Source: Caulochytrium protostelioides
Taxonomy: Eukaryota; Chytridiomycota; Caulochytriomycetes; Caulochytriales; Caulochytriaceae
Reading direction: 5' to 3'
DNA length: 64,000 bases
Assembly: GCA_003615045.1 (NCBI GenBank)
Contig: ML014111.1
Span: forward strand, 244,634-308,633
Positions 19,496-30,967 of this stretch are shown here, one piece after another. The position numbers and the translations under genes were made by a program. Position 1 is the first letter of the stretch, and the number at the start of each line of letters is the position of its first letter. Under the pieces are notes generated by a model. That model was not told the origin of the DNA, ran no database searches, and saw only the letters and a list, made by a program, of their open reading frames with translations.

Positions 19496-21357
19496 CCTGA
19501 TCCGAGAGTGGCTACGGGCTCGGGAGAGCGGCTGCGAGGTCAGAGTCGGCGGTGCGATCCGGGGCACGGGCGATGCCAGAGAAGTACGATGGTGGAGAAG
19601 CAGTGGCGGAGAAACAATGACGGAGAAGCGATGGCCAGGGCTCTTGTCGGAGATAGAGGTATTGGTATCCAGAGGACGAGAATCGCGTCACTCCAATAAA
19701 TAATTACGGAACGATGATCAGCAGCAGTGGTCTCCCCAAAGACCGATAGAGACATGTCGCGTGCGAGGATTTCTCTCAGTGGATTGGGGTCTTGTCGGAG
19801 TCGCGTGGGTGCGACTCGGCGCTGTGTTTTGGCCGTGGCTCAAGGCGAGTAGTAAACGGGCTTCTGCGCATTTTTCTTCTTTAGTCCGTGGGCGGCGCCG
19901 CCCCGAAGCCATCGCTCGGACCCCCTTTGGCGACTAGGGCGGGTGGGACTCCGACATGCAGGCGCCTCGCCCATAGCGCTTTTCTTGGCGTGAACGACGC
20001 ATTCCTATGGCCGATGGCCGATGACCGATGACCGATGGCCCATGGCATCCGATCCATTCCGTATGATTCGCTCGATGCGATAATGGTTTTCGCGACATGA
20101 TCGGAGGACGATCGATGCTGATCATGCCCGCATTGTTTGGGCACGTGTCAGCATCTGGGTCCAGGTATCTCATCTAGCGAGCAGCGCCTTGGCTACTCAC
20201 CATCAGGTGGATGGCCCATTCTCTGCGCCTGCCGTTGTCGGCCTCGGCAGGAAGCGCGCGTTGCCGGTCACGGTTGCGGTACCGTGGCTGCCGGTCCGCG
20301 ATGATACAATCTGGGAGGGAATGCGGTATGGGATGACGCTTCGCGTGAAGGCGTCGCTCAGGGGCCCCTTTCCCGACCCAACGCTAGCCGCGGCGCCCAG
20401 GGGCGCCTTCACAATGACGCAGTGCGTCGGCGGCGGCGGCGCCACGACGACGACGGCGCACGAGCCCAGCACGAGTAATGCTCCGCAGCAACCAGCGCGC
20501 ACGCGCTTCTGATCAGGACCGCGGTACGCACTCGTCGTGATTCATACTCCGACGCCGTCGATATCGCGTCTTGAAACGTTGCGACGCGCGTGCTGTCTTG
20601 CCTGTCCAGAGCAACGTCTGCCCCACGCCGACCCTTGCTAGGCGCCCGCCATTCCCTCGGCATCCCACCGCCCCCCCACCGCCCCCGACAAGACCCATTC
20701 TGGCCGCTCCACGTATACGTGCCCATTGCCTGCTTCTTTTCTGTTATTGTTCTGCGCCACGGACCGACCGTCTCCTCGCGGTATCGACACCCTGACGCCA
20801 GACCCGTGCCAAAGCGTCCTTGGTGCGCCACGTCGGACCCGAGCTTGACAGCGCCTCGCCTCGACGTGCACTATCCGTTTTCCTTGGACCGTGAGGCTGC
20901 GGGTCAGTCCCATTCGACCAGGTCGTGATACCCGCTGATACCCGCTCCGAATCAGCCTATACAGCTCGCTCAGTCCATTGAGTCTCGTTAACGACTAACC
21001 CGCCGATGCGGCAGACGCCTCGGGCCCTGTCGTTCTCTCGCTCGATTACGTGCCGTCTTCAACTCGTCGCACCATTCGACGCGACGCGACACGCGAACCC
21101 GCCCGCACGTGCCTCGTGCTCAACGCGCTCCGCTGACGCTGGCGTCGGCTGTCGCCACGACAGCCGCTCTTGACTCGGACCACCGCCACGCGCCCGCGGC
21201 GCCCACCCGTGCCCCGTCGGAGTTTGGCCACGTGCCGATCGCGTCGAGACCCGCCGCGGCACCGTGCTTTCTCCCCGCCGCGCTCGGACGGGGCCTCACC
21301 CGCGCGTGACCCGCCGCGCGCGCGCCTGACCTCCCCTCTGCCCATCGTGCGCATGCG
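19496..21357. other. Intergenic region, no confirmed gene
   Basis: Nearly 1.9 kb between RRP46 and the MDM31/32 gene, which point away from each other. 20007-20045 holds short GATGACC/GATGGCC repeats. A minus-strand frame at 20203-20502 starts like a signal peptide (MRAGCCGALLVLGSCAVVVV) but stops after 99 codons and overlaps a 107-codon plus-strand frame, so I leave both uncalled. Confidence 0.4.
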
Positions 21358-23853
21358 ATGCCCCTCCGCTGTCGGCCGGCAGCGGCAGCGGCCACAGCGG
21401 CGGCAGCGGCAGCAGCATTGCCCGTGCTCGTCAGCGGCGGCAGCGTGCCATTCGGCGTCGCGGCGCTCGCCGGCGCGCGGGCGGCGGTCGCTGCGCGCGG
21501 CGCGCGATGGGCATCATGGACGCCACGGCCTGATGCGGCGCTGATCCCGGCTATGCGCTCGCCGTTAGCGGCCGCCCCATGGCGCCCGGCCGGCTCGCCC
21601 GCGCCTCTTGGCACGGGCATCCGCTCGCTGTATCGCCTCGCCGCCGTTCGATGGGCGTCTTCGACTCCTGGACCCTCAATACCCCCGCCCCTGCCGGCTT
21701 CAGCGCCGGCGGTGGAACCGCCCGTGGCGGCCATTCCGTCACCGGTATCGATGGCGTCGTCCTCGCTGTCCGCGCCTGTGCCATTACCCTCGCCCTCGCC
21801 GCCCCCGGAGCCAAGACCCCCTTCCGCGTGGCACGAGCATCCGGACCCGCGTGTGCAGGCGAAGCAGGGCCGCCACGACGCGATCGTTGCGTTCCAGCAT
21901 GCGCGCGAAGCGCTGCGCGTGCATATGCCGTCGTTCTGGCACCGCCTCGGCGTGCGTTTGAAACTCGTGCTGATGGGCCGCCCGCGTCCGTGGAAGGTTG
22001 ACGACGTGCTCGCGCTCTTTTCGTGGATCTTTGTCGGGCACGCCCTCTTTCTGCTGATCGGCACGACGACATTCGTCTCGCTGGTGCTTTTTGTCGCGAA
22101 CAGCCTCCACTTTCAAGAATACCTGGCGCGCAAGATCGGCGAGGGCTTGACCCAGAGCAGCGGGTTCACCATCACGTTCCGCTCGGCGATTGTGCCGCGA
22201 TGGCGCAACGGCACGATCCGTCTCGAGGACGTGAAGATCGTCTGCAATCAAGACACGTGGGCGGACATCATGGAGGCCAAGTATAACAGCGAGCATCCCG
22301 CGAGTCCCGACGACGCCTCCGGCAGCGGCAAAGGGGCGTTAGAACGGCGCCCCTTTGACCGCAGCCAGGTCGACGGCAACTTTACGTATTGGGACGTCGA
22401 CATCAAGGAAGTCGATGTCACCCTTAGCTTGTGGCGATGGCTCTCCGGGCAGGGCATACTCCAAGAGTGCCGCCTGCAGGGCGTCCGCGGCGTGGCGGAC
22501 CGGCGCCACGTGACCTACGACGACGACTGGCTCCCGTCGCGGCGGCAGCACCAGCCGGGCGACTGGGAGATTGAGGCGTTCGGGGTCAACGACCTGATGC
22601 TCGAAGTCTTCAACCCGGGCCAGCGGCCCTACAAGGTGTCGATCTACCAGGGCGAGCTGCCGCAGCTGCGTCTGCAGTGGTTGCTGTATGACTTCCTCTG
22701 CGCGGACTCGATGGTGGGGACCTTCGACAATGCGCTATTCTCGATCCACAAGCGCCAGGACCACAGCCTCGCGGCCACGGAGCGGCTCGGCCCGCCACAG
22801 ACCAAGAAGTCTCACTTTAAGATCAGCGCGCTGCCCATTGCGCATCTCCAGACCGGCGACGCCGAGCAGGACGGGTTCCTCTCCTGGCTCACTCAGGGCA
22901 ACCTCGACATCGATGTCCACATGTTCATGCCGAACCCGGAGGACGAGGGCGACGACGTGCTCGACCGGATCCTGGACGAGATGGACACGCTCAAGGCGAA
23001 GGCCCTGACGCGGTTCGATCAGGTCATCGAGGAGCAGCGCACCCTGCGCCGTGCGGAGGGCCGGGTCCTGAGCGGCGGCGGCGGCGGCGGCGGCGGCCGC
23101 GAGACCGACGACGACGGGGTCGACGAGGACGACGAGGCTGGCGTCGACGATCTTGATTTCGAGATGGATGACGAGGCCGACCGCCGTCGCGCCGCCGCGG
23201 CGCCGCACGCGACGGCTTCGGGGCGCCAGGCCGTCGTGGCCTCCGAGCTGTCGTCGACGTCGCCGACGTCGTCCAAGCATGCGATCCAGCCGAGACGATA
23301 TCCATCGCCGTCGCCATCGCCATCGTCGCCATCGGTGGCGACGCCGACGGCACCGACGGATCATGCCAGTAGCCATGTCGACGCCGACGGCCAAGACGCG
23401 GCGCACGCTGATGCGCACCGTCCGGCGGCGGGCCGCGACGAGGAGAGGCCGCGGTCGCTGCTCATGTTCTGGCAGGTGCGGCTGCACGATCTGCATGCGC
23501 AGATCCCGCCGCGGCAGGCGAACCCGCTGAGCTCGGTCAGCACGACGCTCATGCGACCGGTCGTCGCGTTCCTCAACAGCCACCGCACATCGATCCATCT
23601 GAGCTTCGGGGCCGAGATCCTCCGGTCCCAGTTCGACGGCGCGTGGTCGGTCCACTCGGCGGGCATGGTCGACGTGCTGGGCGAGGAAGTCGGCCGTGCC
23701 GTTGCCGCGCTGGTGGCCGACGAACGCGAGCGCAGCCGCCGTCTGAAGCGCATGGGCATCTGGAGTCTCCACTCCGTCAGCAAGAGCATGATGGCCGTCC
23801 TGGACTATACCCGCGGCGCGCGTGGCTGGACCGAGTACATCAATGCCGTCTAG
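21358..23853 (+). CDS. MDM31: Mitochondrial inner-membrane protein of the MDM31/MDM32 family
   Basis: An 831-residue single-exon protein. Residues 1-100 are Ala/Arg-rich with few acidic residues, as in a mitochondrial presequence. A hydrophobic hairpin-like segment occurs at about 216-248 (DDVLALFSWIFVGHALFLLI onward). Downstream are family hallmarks: FTITFRSAIVPRWRNGTIRL, NFTYWDVDIKEVDVTLSLWR, WLSGQGILQECRLQGVRGV, and HMFMPNPEDEGDDVLDRILD. The final block, KSMMAVLDYTRGARGWTEYI, is also conserved. MDM31 and MDM32 shape mitochondria and support nucleoid distribution and cardiolipin homeostasis in the inner membrane. An acidic/Ser-rich insert (about 555-690) is larger than in yeast. Choosing between the paralogues MDM31 and MDM32 is not possible from sequence alone. 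Confidence 0.88.
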   Translation: MPLRCRPAAAAATAAAAAAALPVLVSGGSVPFGVAALAGARAAVAARGARWASWTPRPDAALIPAMRSPLAAAPWRPAGSPAPLGTGIRSLYRLAAVRWASSTPGPSIPPPLPASAPAVEPPVAAIPSPVSMASSSLSAPVPLPSPSPPPEPRPPSAWHEHPDPRVQAKQGRHDAIVAFQHAREALRVHMPSFWHRLGVRLKLVLMGRPRPWKVDDVLALFSWIFVGHALFLLIGTTTFVSLVLFVANSLHFQEYLARKIGEGLTQSSGFTITFRSAIVPRWRNGTIRLEDVKIVCNQDTWADIMEAKYNSEHPASPDDASGSGKGALERRPFDRSQVDGNFTYWDVDIKEVDVTLSLWRWLSGQGILQECRLQGVRGVADRRHVTYDDDWLPSRRQHQPGDWEIEAFGVNDLMLEVFNPGQRPYKVSIYQGELPQLRLQWLLYDFLCADSMVGTFDNALFSIHKRQDHSLAATERLGPPQTKKSHFKISALPIAHLQTGDAEQDGFLSWLTQGNLDIDVHMFMPNPEDEGDDVLDRILDEMDTLKAKALTRFDQVIEEQRTLRRAEGRVLSGGGGGGGGRETDDDGVDEDDEAGVDDLDFEMDDEADRRRAAAAPHATASGRQAVVASELSSTSPTSSKHAIQPRRYPSPSPSPSSPSVATPTAPTDHASSHVDADGQDAAHADAHRPAAGRDEERPRSLLMFWQVRLHDLHAQIPPRQANPLSSVSTTLMRPVVAFLNSHRTSIHLSFGAEILRSQFDGAWSVHSAGMVDVLGEEVGRAVAALVADERERSRRLKRMGIWSLHSVSKSMMAVLDYTRGARGWTEYINAV

Positions 23854-24207
23854 TCCGCCATCTCGGGGACGAGGTGCGGCTGATGTCTTGGTCACTGCGC
23901 CTGCTTCCGTGGCCAAAGGGGTCCTTGGGCGCCCCGCGTCGTGGGGGGGTCCCTTCTTGCCTTCTTTATCTCTTTGTAGGAAACGTCGACTTTTTTCATG
24001 CTTACTAGTAAATCTAACGTCTCCCGTCAACGGACTGAGCAGCGTCTCGTCTCCGCATGAGGAGCTTGATCACAATGGTGGTGACCCCGGACACTTCGTC
24101 TGCCGAGCCCCTGCTCTGCTCAATCTCCACCGGAACGCGTGTCCGGTTAACTCCGACCGATCCCTATCCGACTCCGACGAGCTCCCAAGCTTCCAGCCGA
24201 TCACACC

Positions 24208-24426
24208 ATGTCGCTGTGCCTCTTCCACCCAAAATGGGACCGCCTCGCGTTTGCAGGGATCGGGATGGCGGCCTTTGCCATCCATGACATCCAGACGCAT
24301 ACGCGCGACCAGCGCGTCGACCAATTGGTCCTACGACGCTGGCGCGCCTGGCGTCAGCTGTCCCCTGACGGGGGCCCATATGCCGACACGCCTCACCTCG
24401 CGGCGGCGGCCATCCCGCCTCAATGA
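24208..24426 (+). CDS. Candidate small membrane protein (72 aa)
   Basis: A short frame with a good start context (CACACCATGTCG) giving MSLCLFHPKWDRLAFAGIGM and then AAFAIHDIQTHTRDQRVDQL. One hydrophobic helix (about 12-26) is followed by a charged amphipathic helix (VDQLVLRRWRAW). This layout is common in single-pass mitochondrial respiratory-chain accessory subunits, but I recognise no family. Overlapping minus-strand frames exist, so it could be spurious. Confidence 0.35.
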   Translation: MSLCLFHPKWDRLAFAGIGMAAFAIHDIQTHTRDQRVDQLVLRRWRAWRQLSPDGGPYADTPHLAAAAIPPQ

Positions 24427-24538
24427 AACCGCCACGCCGACGATCATGATGGGGTCAACGGACAGCTGGCCATTCCGGTGTCCGCTCGCCGATGCGCGAT
24501 GTGTGCGATGGGATGGACGCCGTGAACGGGCGTCAAGG

Positions 24539-25979
24539 CGCCGCCGTCTCGGCGACCATCGCGTAGCGTCCCGTGGCCGCCATCGACATTGCGCGCGCGA
24601 GCCGCGCGGCCGCCGTGCTGTCGGTCAGCCCGATGAGCGGCGGCATCTTGCGTGCCGGGGCTGTTTGCGACGCGGAGGCGCGGCCCTGCCGGCTCATCGC
24701 GCTCGACGCCCAGCCGTCCGTGCCCACCAGCATGCTCGATGCTGCCGGGTCGACGTGATGCATCGCCGCGCTGCTCGCCGCCGTGGCCGTCGTCGTCGTC
24801 GCTGCCGCCGCCGCGATCCTTAGCGCATACATGGTGGTCGGCAGTGCCCATCCGCTGCTGATGGCACTCGTCGCGCTGCCGGCCGTGGAGAGCCCGGGGA
24901 GCTGGCTGCCGGACGGTGGACGGCGCCACCGGTCCTGCCAGGACGCGAGGGCGCTCCCGTGGGACTCAGAGCGCGGCACGTGCGCTACGCCGCAGCGCTC
25001 GCTGCGGGGACGGATCGGCCCGCTGCCCGCCGCGGCGCTCATCAACGCCGCGACCCGTCCTATCGCTCCCGGGGGATGCATCGCCGCCCTGGGCGATGCA
25101 TCAGCGGAACCTGCATTCGCGGTAGCCATGGCGTTCGTGACGGTTATGGCGGGCGGCTCCGTCCTGATGAGCGCGATGGCCGGCTGCACACAGCTGGGCA
25201 GCGTCGGCAGCCGGAAGGGCGCCGGCGCTGAGCAGCGGCGCAGCTGCACGTGGTGCATCGGCGACCACATGTTCTCGTCGTGCTGCGACGGCGCGGCGCC
25301 TCGGTCCGCGCCGCTGCCGGCGACCGTCACGATGATTGTGGGAATGATAGCGTTTCTCGCAGCCGCCGCTGCGGTCTCTGCGGCTGCTGGCGGTGCTGGC
25401 CGCATGCTCTCCTCCGTCTCAACCGCCGCCGACGCCGCCTGATGCGGCGCGGGCACGGTGCGCTCCGAATCGTCCCGCCTAGGGCTCATCTCGGGATCGA
25501 TGGCGGTCGCCTTGACGGTTTCGCAGGTTTCGCGTAAAGCTTCCGCCACAGGGGTCGCCTCTGAGGGCACTATCACATCGTTCCCGACCGCGGTATGATT
25601 CTCCAGAGCACTTGGGCCATCGCTTTTGGTCGCGGATGCCTCGGCAGCCTCGACAACTTCGGGCGGCGGCGATGACGGTGGCGACGGCGGCGGCGACGAC
25701 GATGGCGACGCCACCACCCTCGACACGCGTTCGGTATCTATCGCGGGCTCCATCGGCGGCGGCGCCGACGTCGGCGCGTTGCGGGCCTTGCACATCTTGA
25801 GGAGATGTCCGTGGGATCCCATCGCAGGCACGATTTGGCGTGGCAGCGTCGCCAGCCAGGCGCGCGTCTCGGCGCGCGCCTGCCGCTCGACCTCCCGCCG
25901 CGCCCGCGCCTCCGCCTCCGCCGCTGCCAGCATCGCATGTGGCGTCTCGCTGGTGGTGGCCGAGTCGGGCGTCGGCCCG

Positions 25980-26015
<36 letters not shown>

Positions 26016-27259
26016 GACCCCGACGACGGCCCGGGGCTCGGTGCCCACACGATGGTGGGGCCGCGCGCCGCCGCGAGCGCCGCTGCATATTCCGCCGCAC
26101 ACGCCGCGAGCGCCGGCGGCGTCGGCGTATCGTCCACCACGATGGTCGGCAGCAGGTGGCGGCCCTGGCGCCGCGGCGTCCACAGCGGCCGCGGCGCCGC
26201 CGCCGCCCCGCCATGCGCGCCGAGGTCGTGCAACACGATCCGCGGCGGCGGCGGCGCCCGCGACTTCTTGAGCACGCTCGCGACGGGCGCCGCCAGCGGC
26301 GACGGCATCGGCGGCGACGCACTCGGCGTCGGTGCTGAGCATGCAACGGTCGAGCGACCCGTCGCTCGAGCCTCCATGGCAGACGACGCGACGTCGGTCC
26401 AGGACACGGCGCGGCGCAGCGTCAGGTCGCCCATGCGTCGCGCGGTCACGCCGTCTGCCTGGCGCCGCATCGGCACGGGCGTGAGCGGCGGCGTCCTCGC
26501 GGTGGGAGCGTGGGTGTCCGCGGTTGCCGCCGCCTGGCCGCGCCCGTCCGCTGCCGTTACCGTCTCATTCAGCCCGGGACACGACGCCGCCATGGCCGTC
26601 GTGCGCTTCGTCGCTGTCGCCTGCCGAGGCGCTCCCGTGCGCATCGCGAGGTCCGCGGCTGATGCCGGTGGGGCCGCGCGACCTTCCGGCGATCGCCACC
26701 CATGACCCGCGCGGCGCATGGCGCGGCCGAAGCGATCCGCAAATCTGGCTTGCTCGTTCGATCGCGCCGCCGTCGCCATCGCGGCGGCGGCGGCCGCCGC
26801 CTCGGGTGGGGGCGTGCCGCGCCCGAGGTGGTCCGGGATCGCCGAGGTGCTGCGCCACCGGCGCCGGCGCTTCGGCCCGGCGATCGGGTGCTCCGCGGCC
26901 AGCGGCGCGGTCTGCGGCGCCGCCCACCACGGGAACATGGCGTTCATCCAGCGCCGCGGCGGCTGCGGCGGCGGCATGGCCGTGGAGAGGGACGCCGCCG
27001 CCGCGGTCGGCAGGGCGGGCTCCGACGTCGAGACGACGACCGGCCCGAGCGCCATTTCGGCGAGGCCAATGGGAGCCGTTCTCTCGATATCGCCGCGTCG
27101 CCCGGTGGCGGTCGGGGTTGCGGCGACGGCGACGGCCGCAGCGACCGGTGACGGGGCGCTGCTGGTCGCTGGACGCATGATGATGGGTGAGTGCGCCGCG
27201 GCGATGGCCGCTGCAGGTCCTCGCGGACGTTCGTTCGGCAGCGTGCAGCAGAAAGCCAA
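24539..27259 (-). CDS. Large disordered Pro/Ser/Ala-rich protein, unknown function
   Basis: About 908 residues in one frame. It is mostly low-complexity Ala/Pro/Ser, with a PSP run near the middle (SPSPSPSPSPSP). More ordered pieces include PRRWMNAMFPWWAAP, PPPRIVLHDLG, LLPTIVVDDTPTPP, an Ala/Glu/Arg-rich helix (AMLAAAEAEARARREVERQA) and NAIIPTIIVTVAGSG. No known domain is apparent. Low Arg content and many acidic/Thr residues, unlike antisense shadows in this genome, favour a real gene. An upstream frame (MANEPERRCPSLISNPRAP, about 27405) might be a first exon joined by splicing, but I found no clear junction. Confidence is moderate because long open frames arise easily at this GC content. 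Confidence 0.5.
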
Positions 27260-28922
27260 GATCAGAAGCGGCGGCCGCCGCAGTGGTCACGAGCGGTGCT
27301 GCGGACGCGTAACGTGTGTGAATGGCTGCAGAGACGTCGTCTTGCTCAGAGGGTGCACGTGGATTAGAGATGAGCGACGGGCATCTTCTTTCGGGTTCGT
27401 TCGCCATATCGGCACGCAAGTCACGTGGCTTCTCTCGCCCCCTTGTATGCAACACCCTCATCATCGTCTACGTGTACCCTGCATCGTGTCCCTGCGCTGG
27501 TTTTCTATAGGATGTGCCGGCACGACCTCGGGGCGACGAGCTGGCGGCGACCTCAGCTCCGGTCCGAGAACGGTCAGGCCATCACTGCCGGCCGGCCATC
27601 CGGTCACCGTGGGCGGCCGCCGGCTCCGAGGCCATCCTCCTCTCGTGTCATGGCCGTCTCACTGAACCATCAGGTCGAGCGCCAGGTCGCCGGCCACCCA
27701 GGCGTTCATGCCGGATGGAGAGGCATCCCTCCAGGCGGTGCTGCGGTACCACCATCCCTCCGATGCCACCTGAACCACCGGTTCCGCCGATCCCTGCGAT
27801 TCCACCGATCGTGCTGTAAGCGGCCTCGAGAGAAACCCGGCTGTCGCGTCGACGGAACCACCGCAGCGCATCATGCGCATCTCGAAACGGGCCGCACCGC
27901 GGTGCGCCGCACGAGTGTAGCGGACGCCGGCGGTCCGCCGACAGCTCCAGGCAGCACTCGTCGCGTCGTCACGTGCGGTGCTCCACACGTGGTCGGCAGG
28001 CACGAACTCGCGTGGCTGGCTCGATCATGCTCGGCGCTCTCCCGGGGCGCCGAATAGCGCGCCTTCCGACCGCGCAGAAAATCAAGTATACTCGTCCACC
28101 CTGAGCGAGCCTCTGCTGTCGCCTCTGCGGTTGCCTTCGCTGTTGCCTCCGCTATCGCCTTCGCTGTCAGATTGGCCGTAGCCCCCCGGGCGAGCGTTCA
28201 GATCAGATGCGCTGCGCGCCGACCATCGTGGAGAGGTCGCTCTCGGCTATGGCGCTCGTCGCCTCCGGTCGTCGGCATCGCCCCGGAGCTGACACCCCCG
28301 CCGTGAGGACGTCCCCTGTCGCCAGCGCCTCGGCCATTGTTCGGCAGCGAAGGCAGCGGTCACGAGGGCTGCGGCGGCGTTTCCTCGCAGCCCGCAGGGG
28401 CGGCTGTGAAGGCAGCGCGCTTCGGACCAGGAAACCGTCGCACCGGAGGCGCGGAAGGCAGCCCCGGACATCTGCCGTTGGTCGGACCCCGGCCGGCCAA
28501 CGGTCAATCCTCCGTCCCCACCACATGCACGAGATGCATCGCTCACATGAACCACGAAGGTGGCCCACGGCAGGGCCGGCTCTTCTCGGAGCGTCATCAG
28601 GATCAGGGGGCTTCTCGACGGGCCTACAAGCCCCCGTCAGGTCATGGGCACTCGTGCAGAAAGATCTTGCCAGTCCGGGACATCACCGTCCACGGCATGG
28701 CATGCATCCCAACGCTCTCATTTGGCGTGCTCGTCGCCATGAGCACGTGCTGCCGTGGTGCAACTCGATTTGGTGTCGCTTGGTGTGCTTATCCAATCCT
28801 GTAAGGAAATAATTATATCAACGCGACCGTGCGTCGTCGATCGTCCAGCAATCTCCAAGATCATGTCCCTCAGCCGCGCGAGTCCACGCAAGACCTGCCA
28901 CCGGTTTAGAACATCAGCTTGA
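27260..28922. other. Intergenic region, no confirmed gene
   Basis: Contains short competing frames. A good minus-strand acceptor-like sequence (TTATTTCCTTACAG, near 28800-28813) is followed by a short open frame to 28740, but no donor partner was identified. The AT-rich TAATTATATC patch at 28809 could alternatively be a 3' processing signal for the DUF4112 gene. Confidence 0.35.
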
Positions 28923-30236
28923 TCAAGCGACCTGCTGGGGCGCCGCTGCCTGAGCGGGCTTCTCGGGCGAGGTCTTCTCGGGCGAGGTCTTCTCACCGGC
29001 AGGCTTCTCACTCAGGCCCAGCATCTCGGGCACCCCCGAGGGCAAGTGGCTGGCAGCCATCGAGCGGAGCCAGGCAAGGCCGTTGCTCAGAGCGGGGGGG
29101 TCGAGCGGATGGTCGCGCAAGTATGGCACCAGTACCGGCATCTTGGACGCATCGTCCTCCTCGCTTTTTGCGGCGCTCTTTGCGGCGTCCTTGGCGTCCT
29201 GGGCGTCGGCTCGCGGCGCAGAGGGGTCTTCCGGCAAATCCGGCGGGTACTCGCCCGAGAGCGTCGCATACTCTCCCTCGCGCGCCTCCACAGGCATGCG
29301 CGAGTGCGGCACGTGCCACGCAGCATCGTCGGGGGCCTCAAAGTCGACTGCATCGCTGAACGCCTCCGACGCACTGTGCCTGCGGTAGTGTGGTTCCGAG
29401 CGACGGCGCGCCTCCAGGATCCGGTCGCGGATCGCCCGCTCCTCCTCGTCGTCCGGCTCGGCCAGCAGCTCCTCGACCGTCGGCTCGGCCGACATGCTGC
29501 CCAGGAGCGAGCCCAGGAAGCCGGTCGTCTTGCCCGTTTCGGCGGCCTGGCTCGGGGGCGCGGCGGTGGTCGCGTCGTCTTCGCCCGCCGCCTCCACGGG
29601 CGGCTTTGACGACGCTTTGGCCTCAGCGAGGCGCTGAGCCTTCGGCTTGTGCAAGCGCGGCGGCGGGTACTTGGCATCGTACTCGGCCTGCGTCATGCGC
29701 CCGAGCTCGACGCGGTACTGGTCGCGCCGGCGTTCAATGAGGAAGCTCTCGAGGATGAGCGCGTTGCGGGTGTTCACGCGGAAGAACTGCTCGATGAAGG
29801 TCGACGCGAGCGGGATCCAGGCCACGGTGCCGTTGAAGGCGATGTTGGCAAGCATCTTGGCCTGCACCGTGTCGGGCAGGCCCACTTCGCAGGCGACGCG
29901 GAAGATGAGGTAGCATCGGATCGCGCCGGTGCCGTCGCCAAACTTGTGGACCATGCCCTGGACGCGGCGGAGCACGCGGGCATCGTTCTCACTCAGCACG
30001 AGGCCATGGGACGGCGGCGGCGGCATCGGCGGCGCGTCCTGCTTGCGGAACCACGATGTCAGACCCCGCGCCGCGGGTTCGGGCGTCGTGACCGCCGTGT
30101 GGACGTCAAAGTCAGCATCATCGGGGTCCTTCGGTTCGACCTTGGGCGTGATCGCCGTGATGATGGCTTCCTTCTGAGGTTCAGGGATCGCCCGGATCGC
30201 CGCTTTCGCGACGTACGACCCCAGATAGCTGGCCAT
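28923..30236 (-). CDS. DUF4112-domain protein
   Basis: A 437-residue protein starting MASYLGSYVAKAAIRAIPEP. The central block (about 105-185) reads HKFGDGTGAIRCYLIFRVAC, then GLPDTVQAKMLANIAFNGTV, and RVNTRNALILESFLIERRRD. This fits DUF4112, in which two hydrophobic helices are followed by the invariant N-x-RNxxxLE. The first helix looks shorter than usual. In fungi this domain occurs in small membrane-associated proteins of unknown function. The rest is Glu/Asp/Pro-rich and disordered, ending in a KTSPEKTSPEKPAQAAA repeat. Upstream codons to 30323 are open but unconserved. Confidence 0.75.
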   Translation of the reverse strand: MASYLGSYVAKAAIRAIPEPQKEAIITAITPKVEPKDPDDADFDVHTAVTTPEPAARGLTSWFRKQDAPPMPPPPSHGLVLSENDARVLRRVQGMVHKFGDGTGAIRCYLIFRVACEVGLPDTVQAKMLANIAFNGTVAWIPLASTFIEQFFRVNTRNALILESFLIERRRDQYRVELGRMTQAEYDAKYPPPRLHKPKAQRLAEAKASSKPPVEAAGEDDATTAAPPSQAAETGKTTGFLGSLLGSMSAEPTVEELLAEPDDEEERAIRDRILEARRRSEPHYRRHSASEAFSDAVDFEAPDDAAWHVPHSRMPVEAREGEYATLSGEYPPDLPEDPSAPRADAQDAKDAAKSAAKSEEDDASKMPVLVPYLRDHPLDPPALSNGLAWLRSMAASHLPSGVPEMLGLSEKPAGEKTSPEKTSPEKPAQAAAPQQVA

Positions 30237-30967
30237 GGGGGGCCTGCGTGGGTGCGGGAAACAGCGTTTTGCGGTGCTCGGCCAACCCGCGCGCGCAGCG
30301 CTGACCGGGCGCAGACCCCTCACGAACAGGGTACGAGCTTGACTGAGGCGGTCACGAAGAATGAATCAATGTTGCACACGAGGAAGCGATCGGGCGAACG
30401 CGAAATTGAAGCGAGCGATCGATGTCGTCGAGGCGTATGAGGCAGACGCGTGCTGGCGTAGCGTTGATCAACGAGGCGGCAACTGCAAAGCTATGATTAT
30501 GCTAGGTTACATCGAAAAGTCGCCTGCGGGGTATGAGTGACCGTCTACGGCCGGCAGCGTCACGCATACTATTTAAAAACACACAGGTCCACCCTCACCG
30601 ACGCAACACGAACATGAGATGATATCGCATGATATCGGATGATATACCGCGGCTCACTGGGCAAAGACGTCATGGTGTCATCCGCCGGCTCCGCGAGGGC
30701 CATCGCAGGGACGGGCGCCCGCTCGCCCCCCAATGACGTCACGGCTCCGCCACGCCACGTGCTGAGCCGCGCCCGGCCGTCGCACGTATGGGGCCCAAGC
30801 GCCGATCAGCCCCGGCCGTCGACCTCTGGCAATCGCCATCAACCCATCAACCCATCAACCCAACGATGGCCCCACCGCAGGTGTCACAGCGATACCATAC
30901 GACGCGACGTCCACTCGATAAAACTCAAGTGCCGCCGCGGCGCTTGAGGCGACATCACTCGACCGCA
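30237..30967. other. Intergenic region DUF4112 / P5B ATPase
   Basis: Holds the promoter of the DUF4112 gene (ATTTAAAAA near 30570) and the 3' flank of the ATPase. Three copies of CATCAACC lie at 30838-30861. No gene is supported. Confidence 0.4.

Noticed and set aside
20203-20502. 99-codon minus-strand frame starting like a signal peptide
   Set aside because: It overlaps a similar-size frame on the plus strand. A GTGAGT lies just past the stop, but no phase-compatible exon was found.
28740-28813. TTATTTCCTTACAG acceptor-like site with a short open frame
   Set aside because: No donor partner, and the tail end of the DUF4112 gene does not need it.
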